A stretch of DNA of 64,000 bases, taken from NCBI GenBank assembly GCA_965214975.1, contig OZ244055.1, positions 3,534,001 to 3,598,000 of the forward strand, in the 5' to 3' direction. Shown here piece after piece: positions 25,603 to 34,226 of the stretch. The DNA comes from JAJEBT01 sp965214975. Lineage in GTDB: Bacteria; Pseudomonadota; Alphaproteobacteria; MPNO01; UBA830. Below the pieces are notes generated by a model that saw only the letters and a list, made by a program, of their open reading frames with translations, did not search any database and was not told where the DNA came from. The first letter of the stretch is position 1; each line of letters starts with the position of its first letter. The position numbers and the translations under genes are program-made.

Positions 25603-26706
25603 TCAGGCCTCGATATGGACGTGCACGGCCTCGGGACCGTCCCGGATCTCCCGGCCCAGAACACGCACCGCGGTGTCGGCCTCGCCCACCGGATAGCGAT
25701 GGGTGCAGAGCTTCCGCAGCGAATCCGACTTGCGGCGGATGATGTCGATCGCCTTCTCCACCGAGGACCAGCTCGAGGACAGGACGCCGAGCATCGAGAT
25801 CTCCTTGGTGATCAGCTTGTCCGACACGAAGCCCGGAATCGGCCGGGAGCTCTTGAGTCCGGCAACGACGACCTTGCCGCCCGGCCGGACCATCTCGATG
25901 GCCTGGGTGATCGGTTCGGTGGAGAACGCCGACACGTCGACCACAACGTCGGCAAGCCGCCCCTCCGTGGCCTCGACCACCTTGTCCACCGGATCGTCGT
26001 CATCGACGACGACCGTCTCGTCGGCGCCGAGATCGCGGGCGAGAGAAAGACGAAGCGCGTCCCGCGCCGTGCCGGTCACGATGATCTTGCCGGCGCCCGC
26101 CTCCCGCGCCGCGACGACGGAGAGAAGACCCCTCTGGCCCGGCCCCTCGATCACGACGGTGTCGCCGATCCCGGTCTCCGGCCGCTCCACGGCCCAGCGC
26201 ACGGCGTTCGACATCGGATTGAACAGACTCATGACGTCGGTCGGGACGTCCGCCGGCGCCTTGTGGAGAGTCGCCCTCGGGTGCAGGTACATGTGGGTGG
26301 CGTAGCCGCCCCAGAGATGCGGCGGCGTGTCGAAACCCATGCGCAGGCCGTATCCCATGCCGTTCCTGCACAGCACCGGCCGGCCGACCTGGCACTGGTG
26401 GCACTGGCCGCAGGGGATCGAGGCCTCCACCGTCACGCGGTCGCCTTCCTTCACGTTCCACCGCCTGGCCGCCTCCGGCCCGACCCTGTCGATCCATCCG
26501 AGGATCTCGTGGCCGGGGACGATCGGCCTCACGGACCAGGGGGTGTTGTCGAGATGTCCGAGATACTGTTCCCAGTCGGTGCCGCAAAGACCCGCGGCCT
26601 CGACCCGGAGGATGCCCGAGTCGTCGTCGATCTCCGGGATGTCAACCTGCCGGTAGTCGAACGTGCGAGGGTCGGTGAGCACCGCCACGTCGGCCTTTTC
26701 CGTCAT
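25603..26706 (-). CDS. Zinc-dependent medium-chain alcohol dehydrogenase
   Basis: 367 residues. Catalytic zinc ligands are in AAGLCGTDW and VPGHEILG. Four Cys in CGQCHQCQVGRPVLC hold the structural zinc. The nucleotide-binding turn is EGPGQRGLLSVVAA, followed by LARDLGADETV. It resembles threonine/polyol dehydrogenase-type members of the MDR superfamily; the substrate is unknown. The ATG at 26706 has GGAGA upstream. It lies 84 bp downstream of dps on the same strand. Confidence 0.87.
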   Translation of the reverse strand: MTEKADVAVLTDPRTFDYRQVDIPEIDDDSGILRVEAAGLCGTDWEQYLGHLDNTPWSVRPIVPGHEILGWIDRVGPEAARRWNVKEGDRVTVEASIPCGQCHQCQVGRPVLCRNGMGYGLRMGFDTPPHLWGGYATHMYLHPRATLHKAPADVPTDVMSLFNPMSNAVRWAVERPETGIGDTVVIEGPGQRGLLSVVAAREAGAGKIIVTGTARDALRLSLARDLGADETVVVDDDDPVDKVVEATEGRLADVVVDVSAFSTEPITQAIEMVRPGGKVVVAGLKSSRPIPGFVSDKLITKEISMLGVLSSSWSSVEKAIDIIRRKSDSLRKLCTHRYPVGEADTAVRVLGREIRDGPEAVHVHIEA

Positions 26707-26790
26707 GTCCCGTCTCCAGGATGGGAATTCCCGCCCGGAAACCGTGCCACCGGCAAGAGGCCCGCGCAAGGCGTCGCCGGAAACGGCGGG

Positions 26791-27279
26791 TCAGGCCTGG
26801 GCGTGGGCCTCGACCAGCCAGAGGCTCTTGTCGATGTCGCGCGAAATGGCCGTGAAGAGGTCTTCGGTGCCGGCGTCGCCGATCTCGCCGACCTCCTCGA
26901 TCGCCTTGCGGACGGCGTTGCCGAAACCGGCGAGCGCCGTGGCGACGGCCCCGACATGCTCGGGCCCGTCGACGATCCCGTCAGGATAGGGCGGCAGCGT
27001 CGAGTTCGACACGGCGACCGCGGCGGTTCCCTCCGCCGTGCCGCCGAGGGCGACCACGCGCTCGGCGATGTCGTCGACATGTCCGAGAACCTCGCCGTGG
27101 ACGGTGTCGAACAGTTCGTGAAGAGCGATGAAGTTCGGCCCCTTGACGTTCCAGTGGGCCTGTTTCATCCGGGTGGCGAGATCGATCCCGTCGGCAAGGC
27201 GCGCGTTGAGAATGCCGATCACCGCGACACGGGAATTTTCGGGAATGCCGATTTTCGTGGCATGGAGCTTCCGGGGCAT
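26791..27279 (-). CDS. dps: Dps-family DNA-protecting ferritin
   Basis: 162 residues. The ferroxidase signature AHWNVKGPNFIALHELFDTVHGEVLGHVDDIAERV is present (His, Asp and Glu ligands), as is DLFTAISRDIDKSLWLVEAH near the C-terminus. Dodecameric Dps stores iron and shields DNA under oxidative stress and starvation. The ATG at 27279 has AAGGAGG 6 nt before it. A palindromic operator candidate overlaps its promoter. Confidence 0.94.
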   Translation of the reverse strand: MPRKLHATKIGIPENSRVAVIGILNARLADGIDLATRMKQAHWNVKGPNFIALHELFDTVHGEVLGHVDDIAERVVALGGTAEGTAAVAVSNSTLPPYPDGIVDGPEHVGAVATALAGFGNAVRKAIEEVGEIGDAGTEDLFTAISRDIDKSLWLVEAHAQA

Positions 27280-27294
27280 GGAGTCCTCCTTCTC

Positions 27295-27334
27295 TGGAAC
27301 GATTCCAATATGAGGCTGGAATCGCGAAAGGCAA
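27295..27334 (-). promoter_or_regulatory. dps promoter with overlapping palindromic operator candidate
   Basis: Minus strand: TTGCCT (27334-27329) and CATATT (27312-27307), 16 bp apart. Overlapping the -10 are a perfect inverted repeat CGATTCCA (27300-27307)/TGGAATCG (27317-27324), with 9 bp between, and a second palindrome TGGAA-CGA-TTCCA (27295-27307). The latter resembles the spacing of iron-response (Irr-type, AGAA-N3-TTCT) sites. Repressor binding here would block transcription; the regulator is unknown. Confidence 0.5.
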
Positions 27335-27900
27335 GGGTTCCGGGCAAGCGCCGCACATTGATGGATGCCGGAATGATTGGTCAAGAACGAATCCGGAAGC
27401 AGGGCCCGTCTGGTCCCCACGGATCAATCACAACGCATTTTCACGAGGCGGAAATATTCAAGGACAACACCGGAGATTCATGTTTTCGTCATCACGACCG
27501 GCACCCTCGCGTTGACGTTTTCATTCTCCGGTCCTCGAGAATTCAATTCGATGCGAAAAGATCGGGCAATTCGCTTTTCATCCTTTCGACGCGTGCCGTC
27601 TTCGCGAAAACGGTTCTCGAAAACGCGACGGTTTCCGTCGAACAGGGCTTCATTCTCTCCCGAAAATTCGGGAGCTTCCCGTCGCAGCCCGGATCAGGCC
27701 GATTTCGTCGGCGGCAACGGACCGGCAACCCTGACGGGGGTCCGTGACCGGGACGCCCTTGTCGCGCCGTTTCGGAATCACGGGAGCTGTCGCGATGCCG
27801 CCCGCGCGACAGATCCGGAACCGCGCTCCTGAAGGCGTCAGGCGGGACCGGGCCGTCGCCGCCTCTCTCGGCGGAGCGTCGCGAACACGCCGTACGCGGT
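27335..27900. other. Intergenic stretch of about 570 bp without a convincing gene
   Basis: Clearly AT-richer than its surroundings. Short open frames on both strands have low-complexity Ser/Arg-rich products and no ribosome binding sites. One perfect 8-bp inverted repeat, CTCCCGAA-AA-TTCGGGAG, lies at 27657-27674. It may be a transcript end for the VOC gene or part of an uncharacterised element. Nothing else recognisable. Confidence 0.5.
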
Positions 27901-28344
27901 TCAGCTTCCGATCCCCGGAGTCGTCACCGGCGCGAAATTCCCGGCGTCGACGCCTTCCTTCCCGGCGTCGAAGGCGAGTTCGACCTGAACGCCGTTCGGG
28001 TCGTGGAAAAACACCTGAACCAGATCGCCGCCGGCGCCCAGCCGCTTGGTGTAGTCCACCTCGTTCCTTTTCAGCGTTCCCTCCGTGCCCTCGAGATCGC
28101 TTGCCGACAGCCCGATGTGGTCGAGCCCGCTTCCGAAGCCTTCGGCGACCGTCCTCCGCTCGCCGTCGGGGTCGCACGGCGACAGGTGGACGATTGCGGT
28201 GTCCCCGCAGTAGAGCCAGTACCCCGGATTGGAGAACGGGGGCCGGAAGCCGACCTTGAGACCCACCACGTCCACGAAGAAGTCCTTGGTCTCCTCCATC
28301 AACAGGGTCCGGATGTTGACATGGTTGAGTTCGTCCACGGCCAT
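27901..28344 (-). CDS. VOC-family (glyoxalase/dioxygenase fold) protein
   Basis: 147 residues, one vicinal-oxygen-chelate domain. LNHVNIRT supplies the first metal His, GLDHIGLSASDL the second, and GVQVELAF the Glu. The start has GGAGGG 8-9 nt upstream. Family members include glyoxalases, fosfomycin-type resistance proteins and dioxygenases, so the reaction cannot be assigned. It is 129 bp downstream of the nucleoside-type importer on the same strand. Confidence 0.82.
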   Translation of the reverse strand: MAVDELNHVNIRTLLMEETKDFFVDVVGLKVGFRPPFSNPGYWLYCGDTAIVHLSPCDPDGERRTVAEGFGSGLDHIGLSASDLEGTEGTLKRNEVDYTKRLGAGGDLVQVFFHDPNGVQVELAFDAGKEGVDAGNFAPVTTPGIGS

Positions 28345-28473
28345 TGCAGAACCCTCCTGTCCGCACGCGCGGTTTCCCCGCGACCGGCCGGCGAATAGTG
28401 CCCTTTCCGCGCGGAAGCGGCAACCCCCCGAGCGTCGCGACGCGTTTCGCCGACGGCGGGAGCGTCGGCATGG

Positions 28474-29388
28474 TCAGGGGCGGAACGGCCTCGCCAGCGA
28501 CGCCGGAAAGTGCAGCATGAGGATCTGCCGGTTGCGCGAGATGATGACCAGGACCGCGATCGTCGCGAGATAGGGCAGCGCCGAGAGAAGCTCGGTCGGG
28601 ATGGCGAACCCGAGCGCCTGTCCGTGGAACTGGAGAATGGTGACGCCGCCGAACAGCCACGCCCCGGCCATCACGCGGAACGGCCGCCAGGTCGCGAACA
28701 CGACGAGCGCGAGCGCGATCCAGCCGCGCCCGGCGGTCATGTTCTCGACCCAGAGCGGCGTGTAGGCGATCGAGAGATAGGCGCCGCCGAGCCCCGCCAT
28801 CAGCCCGCCGAACAGGACCGCCCCGTAGCGGATCGCGATCACCGGGTAGCCGATCGCGTGAGACGATTCCGGAGATTCCCCGATGGTGCGCACGACCAGG
28901 CCCGCCTTGGTGCGGTAGAGGAACCACGTGATCGCCGCGAACAGGACCAGCGACAGATAGACGAGCGCGTCGTACTGGAAGAGTATCGGGCCGATCACGG
29001 GGATGTCGGCCAGAAGGGGAACGCGGACCGGCGAGATGGCTTCCACCGGGGTGCTGCCGAACCCCTTGCCGATCGAGGCCGAGACTCCCGACCCGAAGAT
29101 CGCCAGCGCAAGCCCGGCCGCGTACTGGTTGGTCATGAAGGTGAGCGCGAGAACGCCGAACACGAGCGACGCGGCGGCCCCCGCAAGCGCGGCGGCGGCG
29201 ACCGCCACGGGCATCGGGAAGCCGGCGAAGGACATCCACACGGCGACCGCGGCGCCGACGAGCATCATGCCCTCGATGCCGAGATTCACCACGCCGGATT
29301 TCTCGACGACGAGCTCGCCGAGCGCCGCGAAGACCAGCGGCGTCGCGGCGATCACCGTGCCCGTGAGGATGGCGACGAACAGATCCAT
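28474..29388 (-). CDS. ABC transporter permease, purine-nucleoside/BMP type (second permease)
   Basis: 304 residues with about eight hydrophobic helices. The family signature GVVNLGIEGMMLVGAA is near residue 35, followed by GESPESSHAIGYPV. This matches the second permease (YufQ/NupQ type) of importers whose binding protein is BMP/PnrA-like. It begins 3 bp after the first permease and is last of the importer operon. Confidence 0.88.
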   Translation of the reverse strand: MDLFVAILTGTVIAATPLVFAALGELVVEKSGVVNLGIEGMMLVGAAVAVWMSFAGFPMPVAVAAAALAGAAASLVFGVLALTFMTNQYAAGLALAIFGSGVSASIGKGFGSTPVEAISPVRVPLLADIPVIGPILFQYDALVYLSLVLFAAITWFLYRTKAGLVVRTIGESPESSHAIGYPVIAIRYGAVLFGGLMAGLGGAYLSIAYTPLWVENMTAGRGWIALALVVFATWRPFRVMAGAWLFGGVTILQFHGQALGFAIPTELLSALPYLATIAVLVIISRNRQILMLHFPASLARPFRP

Positions 29389-29391
29389 GGC

Positions 29392-30468
29392 CTAGCGTCT
29401 CGCCAGCCTGACGCGGTAGAAGATCAGGAAATCCGCGGTCAGGAGAAAGAACAGCAGCATCCCCTGGTAGATCCGAGTCAGCGCCGCCGGCATCCCGAGC
29501 GTGATCTGCACCGCCTCGCCGCCGAGATAGAGAAGCGCGAGCAGAAGCCCTCCGAACACGATCCCGAAGGCGTTGAGGCGCCCGATGAAGGCGACGATGA
29601 TGGCCGCGAACCCGTAGCCCGGAGAGATCTGCGGCGAAAGCTGCCCGAGCGGGCCGGCGGCCTCGGCCATCCCGGCGATGCCGGCCGCGGCGCCGCCGGC
29701 CAGGAGACCCCACCACACCGCGGAGCCTTCCGCGAAGCCCGCGTACCGTGCGGCCGCGGGCGCCTCGCCGCTCACCGACATGCGGTAGCCGAGAAAGCTG
29801 CGCCCGCTGAAGATCCACATCGCGACGACGGCGGCGACGGTGATGAAGACCGAGCCGTTGACGCGGTAGGCCGCGTGCAGGGGATCGAACATCGCCGCCG
29901 GCGGCAGCAGCGCGGTCTGCGGATAGTTGAACCCGCCGGGGTCGCGCCAGGGCCCGTGGACCAGATACGACAGCAGCAGCGTCGCCACGTAGGTCAGCAT
30001 CAGGGTCACGAGGATCTCGTTGGTGTTGTAGCGGTGGCGCAGGAAGGCCGGAACCGCCGCCCACGCCATGCCGCCGGCCATGCCGGCGGCGAGCATCAGC
30101 GGCAGCAGGAACGGGCTCTCGCGGTCGGGAAAGAAGAGTCCGACCCCGGTGGCCGCGATCGCGCCGACGACGAGCTGCCCCTCGGCGCCGATGTTCCAGA
30201 CGTTGGCGCGGAACCCGATCGCAAGCCCCAGCGCGATCAGGATCAGGGGCGACGCCTTCAGCAGCAGTTCGGAAAGGCCGTTGAGCGTGCTGACGGGCTC
30301 GACGAAAAACGCCTCGAGCGCCGCCGCGGGATCGTGGCCGAGCGCCGCGAACAGCGCCGATCCGCACACGACCGTCAGCGCCGTCGCCATCAGCGGCGCC
30401 GCGACGCGCATCTTCATCGACGGCGCGGCGCGCCGCTCGATGGCCGGACGGGCCGCGAGCGCCGTCAC
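29392..30468 (-). CDS. ABC transporter permease, purine-nucleoside/BMP type (first permease)
   Basis: 358 residues, about nine hydrophobic helices. It shows the family motif FRANVWNIGAEGQLVVGAI and RHRYNTNEILVTLMLTYVA, as in YufP/NupP-type permeases. The GTG at 30468 overlaps the ATPase stop as GTGA, which decides the start; an internal ATG would lose the coupling. The long reading upstream of it is antisense shadow. Confidence 0.88.
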   Translation of the reverse strand: MTALAARPAIERRAAPSMKMRVAAPLMATALTVVCGSALFAALGHDPAAALEAFFVEPVSTLNGLSELLLKASPLILIALGLAIGFRANVWNIGAEGQLVVGAIAATGVGLFFPDRESPFLLPLMLAAGMAGGMAWAAVPAFLRHRYNTNEILVTLMLTYVATLLLSYLVHGPWRDPGGFNYPQTALLPPAAMFDPLHAAYRVNGSVFITVAAVVAMWIFSGRSFLGYRMSVSGEAPAAARYAGFAEGSAVWWGLLAGGAAAGIAGMAEAAGPLGQLSPQISPGYGFAAIIVAFIGRLNAFGIVFGGLLLALLYLGGEAVQITLGMPAALTRIYQGMLLFFLLTADFLIFYRVRLARR

Positions 30469-31979
30469 GGCGCGGGCCGGGACTCGACGCGCGTCATCAG
30501 CATCCCGACCTCCTCGTAGCTCGTCCGTTCGCGCGGGAGCGACCGCGAGACCGTCCCGTCGCAGATGACGAGAAGGCGGTCGCAGATCTCGAACAGCTCG
30601 TCGAGTTCCTCGGAGATGAGCAGGATCGCCGCCCCCGTGCGGCTGAGGTCGATCAGGGTCTGGCGTATGAACGCCGCGGCGCCGACGTCGACGCCCCAGG
30701 TCGGCTGGGAGACGAGCAGGACGCCGGGGCCGAGCTCGATCTCGCGACCGACGATGTATTTCTGGAGGTTTCCGCCCGACAGACTCTGCGCCGGGCTCTC
30801 GGCGCCGCCGGCGCGGACGTCGAATCTGGAGATCACGGTCTCGGCGTAGCGCCGCGCGCGTCCGCGGTTCACCAGCCCGTTCCGGACCATGCCGGTCCGG
30901 TGGCCGGTCAGAAGCGCGTTCTCGCTCAGCCTCTGGGCCGGCACCGCGCCGCGCCCCAGACGCTCCTCGGGCACGAAAGCGAACCCGAGTCCGCGCCGCC
31001 GGCCGGCGTCGAGATGGGCGACCGGCCGGCCGAACATCCTGATCGCGTCGGGGTTTTCGGGCAGCGTCCGCTCTCCGCTCAGCAGGTTGCAGAGCTCGGC
31101 CTGCCCGTTGCCGGATATGCCCGCGATTCCGACGACCTCGCCGCCGCGCACCTCGAACGAGGCACCGCGGATCGGGGTTCCGAACCGGTCCTCGGGTTCG
31201 GCGCGAAGATCCCGCACCTCGAGCATCGGCTCCGCGGTGCGGTCCGACGGATCGAGGCGGGTCTCGGGGAGTTCGGACCCCACCATCAGCCGCGCCAGAT
31301 CCCCGGTCGAGGCGACGCGGGGATCCGCGGTGCCGGCGACCCGCCCGTTCCTGAGCACGGTCGCGACCTCGCACAGTTCCTGCACCTCGTGCAGCTTGTG
31401 GCTGATGTAGAGGATGCTGCACCCCTCCGCGGCAAGCTGGCGAAGGGTCTCGAACAGCTTCGGCACCGCCTGCGGGGCGAGAACCGAGGTCGGCTCGTCG
31501 AGGATCAGAAGCCGCGGCTCCTGCAGCAGGCAGCGCACGATCTCGACGCGCTGGCGCTCGCCGACGGACAGGGTGTGGACGAGGCGGCCGGGGTCGATCG
31601 GCAGCCCGTAGCGTTCCGAGACCCCGGCGATCCGGGCGGCCAGCGCGCCGAGGTCGAACCTCGCGGCGGCCGACAGCGCGATGTTCTCGACGACCGTGAC
31701 CGACTCGAACAGCGCGAAATGCTGGTAGACCATCTCGATGCCGAGCGCGCGCGACACCGCCGGGTTGTGCACGCGCACGGGCTCGCCGTCGCACAGGATC
31801 CGGCCGCCGTCGGCATGGGTCGCGCCGTAGATCACCTTCATCAAGGTGCTCTTCCCGGCGCCGTTCTCGCCGAGCACCGCATGGATCTCCCCGGGCATCA
31901 CGACGAGCGAGATCCCGTCGTTGGCGAGAACGCCGGGATAGTGCTTGCGGATGTCGCGCAGTTCGAGCCGCGGAGTCAT
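30465..31979 (-). CDS. Double-domain ABC ATPase of the purine-nucleoside-type importer
   Basis: 504 residues with two ABC cassettes. Domain 1: Walker A GENGAGKST, YQHFALFESVTVVENI, signature LSVGERQRVEIV, Walker B LLILDEPTSVL. Domain 2: degenerate GISGNGQAE, FVPEERLGRGAVP, signature LSGGNLQKYIVGREI and SQPTWGVDVGA. This is the NupO/YufO (RbsA-like) layout used with BMP binding proteins. The second Walker A lacks the canonical Lys, as is usual. Confidence 0.9.
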   Translation of the reverse strand: MTPRLELRDIRKHYPGVLANDGISLVVMPGEIHAVLGENGAGKSTLMKVIYGATHADGGRILCDGEPVRVHNPAVSRALGIEMVYQHFALFESVTVVENIALSAAARFDLGALAARIAGVSERYGLPIDPGRLVHTLSVGERQRVEIVRCLLQEPRLLILDEPTSVLAPQAVPKLFETLRQLAAEGCSILYISHKLHEVQELCEVATVLRNGRVAGTADPRVASTGDLARLMVGSELPETRLDPSDRTAEPMLEVRDLRAEPEDRFGTPIRGASFEVRGGEVVGIAGISGNGQAELCNLLSGERTLPENPDAIRMFGRPVAHLDAGRRRGLGFAFVPEERLGRGAVPAQRLSENALLTGHRTGMVRNGLVNRGRARRYAETVISRFDVRAGGAESPAQSLSGGNLQKYIVGREIELGPGVLLVSQPTWGVDVGAAAFIRQTLIDLSRTGAAILLISEELDELFEICDRLLVICDGTVSRSLPRERTSYEEVGMLMTRVESRPAP

Positions 31980-32034
31980 GCCTGCCGCCCGGCGCCGCCG
32001 CCCGCCCGCGGCGGGCGGCGCGTGGTTTCCGAAC

Positions 32035-33120
32035 CTATCCGAGCTTGCCGATCATGCCGGCGACGAACCAGTCGAACCGGCGGATGTCGGGGTCCGAGAG
32101 CACTCCGCCCTCCGCGACGCGGACCTTGCCGGCCTGGTCCCGGATCTCGCCGGCGTAGGGGTGGAGCCTGCCGGTCCTGATCGCGGTCTCGATTCCGTCC
32201 AGCTTGCCGCGGACGTCGGCCGGAATGGCGCTGTTGTAGGGGGACATCCTGACCACGCCCTCGGCCAGGCCCTGCCACCGGACCGTGGACTTCCAGTTGC
32301 CCGCGGCCACCGCCTTCGCCGCCGCGACGTAGACGCTGCTCCAGTCCAGGGTGAAGGCGGTCAGGTGGCTGCGGGGGGCGAACTTCGTCATGTCGCTCGC
32401 GTAGCCGACCGACCACACGCCCCTCTCGCCGGCGACCTGCACCCCGGTGGCGGTGTCGGTCATCGAGCAGATGACGTCGCAGCCCTGCGAGACCAGGGTG
32501 TTCGCGGCCTCTTTCTCCTTGCCCGGATCGAACCACGAATTGAGGAAGATGGCCCTGCAGGTGACGTCCGGGTTGACGCTCTGCGCGCCGAGAAGGAGCG
32601 CGTTCGCCGGGCCGACGATGTCGGGGATCGGGAAGCCGCCGACGAACCCGATTCTCGCGGCCTTGGACATGTGCCCCGCGGCGACGCCCGCCACGTAGGT
32701 TCCCTCGTAGTACTTCGCCTCGAAGGTGCCGAGGTTCGGAAGATGGACGATCCCCGAGCAATGCTCGAAGGCGGTCTTCGGAAAGCGCGGCGCCACCTTC
32801 TGCATCGGCGTGCCGTGCGAGAAGCTGGTGCCGAACACGAGCTGGTGCCCGGAACTGGCGAGCTGGCGGAAGACCCGCTCCGCGTCCTGGGGCTTGAACA
32901 CGTTGTCGATGACGGTGAGCTTGACCCGGTCTCCCAGAGCCGCCTTGATGGCGTCGACGCCGAGGCTGTGCTGCTTGGTCCAGCCGATCTCCGAAACCGG
33001 CGAGACGTAGACCACCCCGACCTTGAGAGGATCGGCGGCGAATGCGGCGAAACCCGTTCCGGCAAGACCCGTCGCGCCGGCCGCGACCAGAAATTCCCGG
33101 CGTGTCGTTGAAAGTCCCAT
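32035..33120 (-). CDS. BMP-family (PnrA-like) periplasmic substrate-binding protein
   Basis: 361 residues with a twin-arginine signal (TTRREFLVAAG) cut near FAAFAAD. The mature part DPLKVGVVYVSPVSEIGWTKQH and the motifs FGTSFSHGTPMQK and FVGGFPIPDIVGPANA identify the BMP/PnrA family, whose characterised members bind purine nucleosides. It is first of the importer operon, with GGAGAG before the ATG and a structured leader upstream. It diverges from the Ndm-like genes, so the natural ligand may be a methylated purine (inference). Confidence 0.87.
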   Translation of the reverse strand: MGLSTTRREFLVAAGATGLAGTGFAAFAADPLKVGVVYVSPVSEIGWTKQHSLGVDAIKAALGDRVKLTVIDNVFKPQDAERVFRQLASSGHQLVFGTSFSHGTPMQKVAPRFPKTAFEHCSGIVHLPNLGTFEAKYYEGTYVAGVAAGHMSKAARIGFVGGFPIPDIVGPANALLLGAQSVNPDVTCRAIFLNSWFDPGKEKEAANTLVSQGCDVICSMTDTATGVQVAGERGVWSVGYASDMTKFAPRSHLTAFTLDWSSVYVAAAKAVAAGNWKSTVRWQGLAEGVVRMSPYNSAIPADVRGKLDGIETAIRTGRLHPYAGEIRDQAGKVRVAEGGVLSDPDIRRFDWFVAGMIGKLG

Positions 33121-33140
33121 GTCGCTCTCCTTGTGATGCG

Positions 33141-33206
33141 GCCGATGCGCGGCATCGGCGGGCCCGCGGATCCGGTCCGTCGCAACCGTGCGCCGGATCC
33201 GCGGGC
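33141..33206 (-). promoter_or_regulatory. Two perfect hairpins in the leader of the BMP importer operon
   Basis: Hairpin 1 has 14-bp arms, GCCCGCGGATCCGG (33162-33175) and CCGGATCCGCGGGC (33193-33206), around a 17-nt loop. Hairpin 2 has 8-bp arms, GCCGATGC (33141-33148) and GCATCGGC (33152-33159), around a 3-nt loop. Both lie between a candidate promoter and the Shine-Dalgarno site. They could be an attenuator, an RNA regulator or protein operators; no known riboswitch class was recognised. Confidence 0.5.
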
Positions 33207-33212
33207 ACCCGC

Positions 33213-33241
33213 ATTCTACAGACGGCGCGCGGGTGCGTGAA
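33213..33241 (-). promoter_or_regulatory. Candidate promoter of the BMP importer operon
   Basis: TTCACG (33241-33236) and TAGAAT (33218-33213), 17 bp apart on the minus strand, give a leader of about 85 nt that contains both hairpins. Confidence 0.45.
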
Positions 33242-33319
33242 CAGAGCGCCGCCGCGGTTTTCCCCGGTTTTCCACGAGCCGGATCCGCGGACGGCAGGGC
33301 GGGCGCCCGGCTTCCGGGA

Positions 33320-33348
33320 TTGCGCGCCGCCGGATCCTGCTGCAATTA
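33320..33348 (+). promoter_or_regulatory. Candidate promoter of the Ndm-like operon
   Basis: TTGCGC (33320-33325) and CAATTA (33343-33348), 17 bp apart and 38 bp before the first ATG. A CCGGATCC repeat (33330-33337) sits in the spacer. Confidence 0.45.
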
Positions 33349-33386
33349 ACCCCCAGCCCTCGCGGAACCCCGGACTGGAACGCGCG

Positions 33387-34226
33387 ATGCATCCTGCGCC
33401 CGATGCCGAGCTGTTCGCGGACTGGCACGTGGTGGCCGACCTCGAAGGCCTCGGGCCCGCGGGCAGCCTCAGGACGCGCCTTCTCGGAACCGACCTCGTC
33501 GTCTCGCGCTCGGGGCCGGCCGTCGCGGTCTCCGACGGCGCCGGCCGCGCCGTGGCGGCGCGGGAGAGATACGGCTTCGCGTGGGCGTGCCTCGGCGAGC
33601 CGGCCGCCGACATCGTCGAGATTCCCGAGGCCGCCGAGCCCGGCCGGCACGTGGTGACGGGAGGGTCGATCGGCGTGCATGCCTCGGGGCTTCGCGTCGT
33701 CGAGAACTTTCTCGACATGGGGCATTTCCCGTTCGTCCATCCGGGCTGTCTCGGCGCCGAGCCGCACACGGAAGTCGCGCCCTGCAAGGTCGCCCGGGGC
33801 GACGACGGCGGGATCGTCGCCACCGAATGCCGGTTCTTCCAGCCTCTCGCGTCCCCGACCGCCGCCGCCGGAATCGTCGCCGACTACGTCTACCGCGTGC
33901 TGCGTCCCTACAGCGCCACGCTTCACAAGACCAATCCGGCCCGGCCCGGCCGCAAGGACTTCATCGCGCTTTTCGTCCAGCCCGTCGACGAGGAACGCTG
34001 CGTCGCCCACCCGCTTCTGTGCTATCTCGACGACGGGATCGACCGCGCCACGGTGCGCTGGTTCATGCAGCTGGTCTTCGCCCAGGACAAGCCCATCCTC
34101 GAGAACCAGCTCCCCAAGCGCCTGCCGCTCGACGGGGAGATCCCGGTTCGCGCGGACGCGGTCTCGGTGTTCTACCGGCGCTGGCTGCGCGAACGCCGCA
34201 TCGGCTACGGAGCCGTCGCGCCGTGA
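33387..34226 (+). CDS. ndmC: NdmC-like Rieske-less N-demethylase oxygenase, copy 1
   Basis: 279 residues. It has the catalytic domain of a Rieske oxygenase without the Rieske domain: there is no CxH...CxxH pair. The mononuclear iron site is intact in ENFLDMGHFPFVH (bridging Asp110, His113, His118), with the probable third ligand Asp234 in FAQDKPILENQ. The stretch GCLGAEPHTEVAP and the end VRADAVSVFYRRWLRERR closely follow NdmC, the N7-demethylase of 7-methylxanthine in caffeine-degrading Pseudomonas, which also lacks a Rieske cluster and takes electrons from NdmD. The stop overlaps copy 2 as GTGA. Substrate is inferred only. Confidence 0.85.
   Translation: MHPAPDAELFADWHVVADLEGLGPAGSLRTRLLGTDLVVSRSGPAVAVSDGAGRAVAARERYGFAWACLGEPAADIVEIPEAAEPGRHVVTGGSIGVHASGLRVVENFLDMGHFPFVHPGCLGAEPHTEVAPCKVARGDDGGIVATECRFFQPLASPTAAAGIVADYVYRVLRPYSATLHKTNPARPGRKDFIALFVQPVDEERCVAHPLLCYLDDGIDRATVRWFMQLVFAQDKPILENQLPKRLPLDGEIPVRADAVSVFYRRWLRERRIGYGAVAP

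Noticed and set aside
27377..27832. Open frame of 151 codons in the dps-VOC gap
   Set aside because: Ser/Arg-rich product without recognisable motif, poor ribosome binding site and codon use unlike neighbours.
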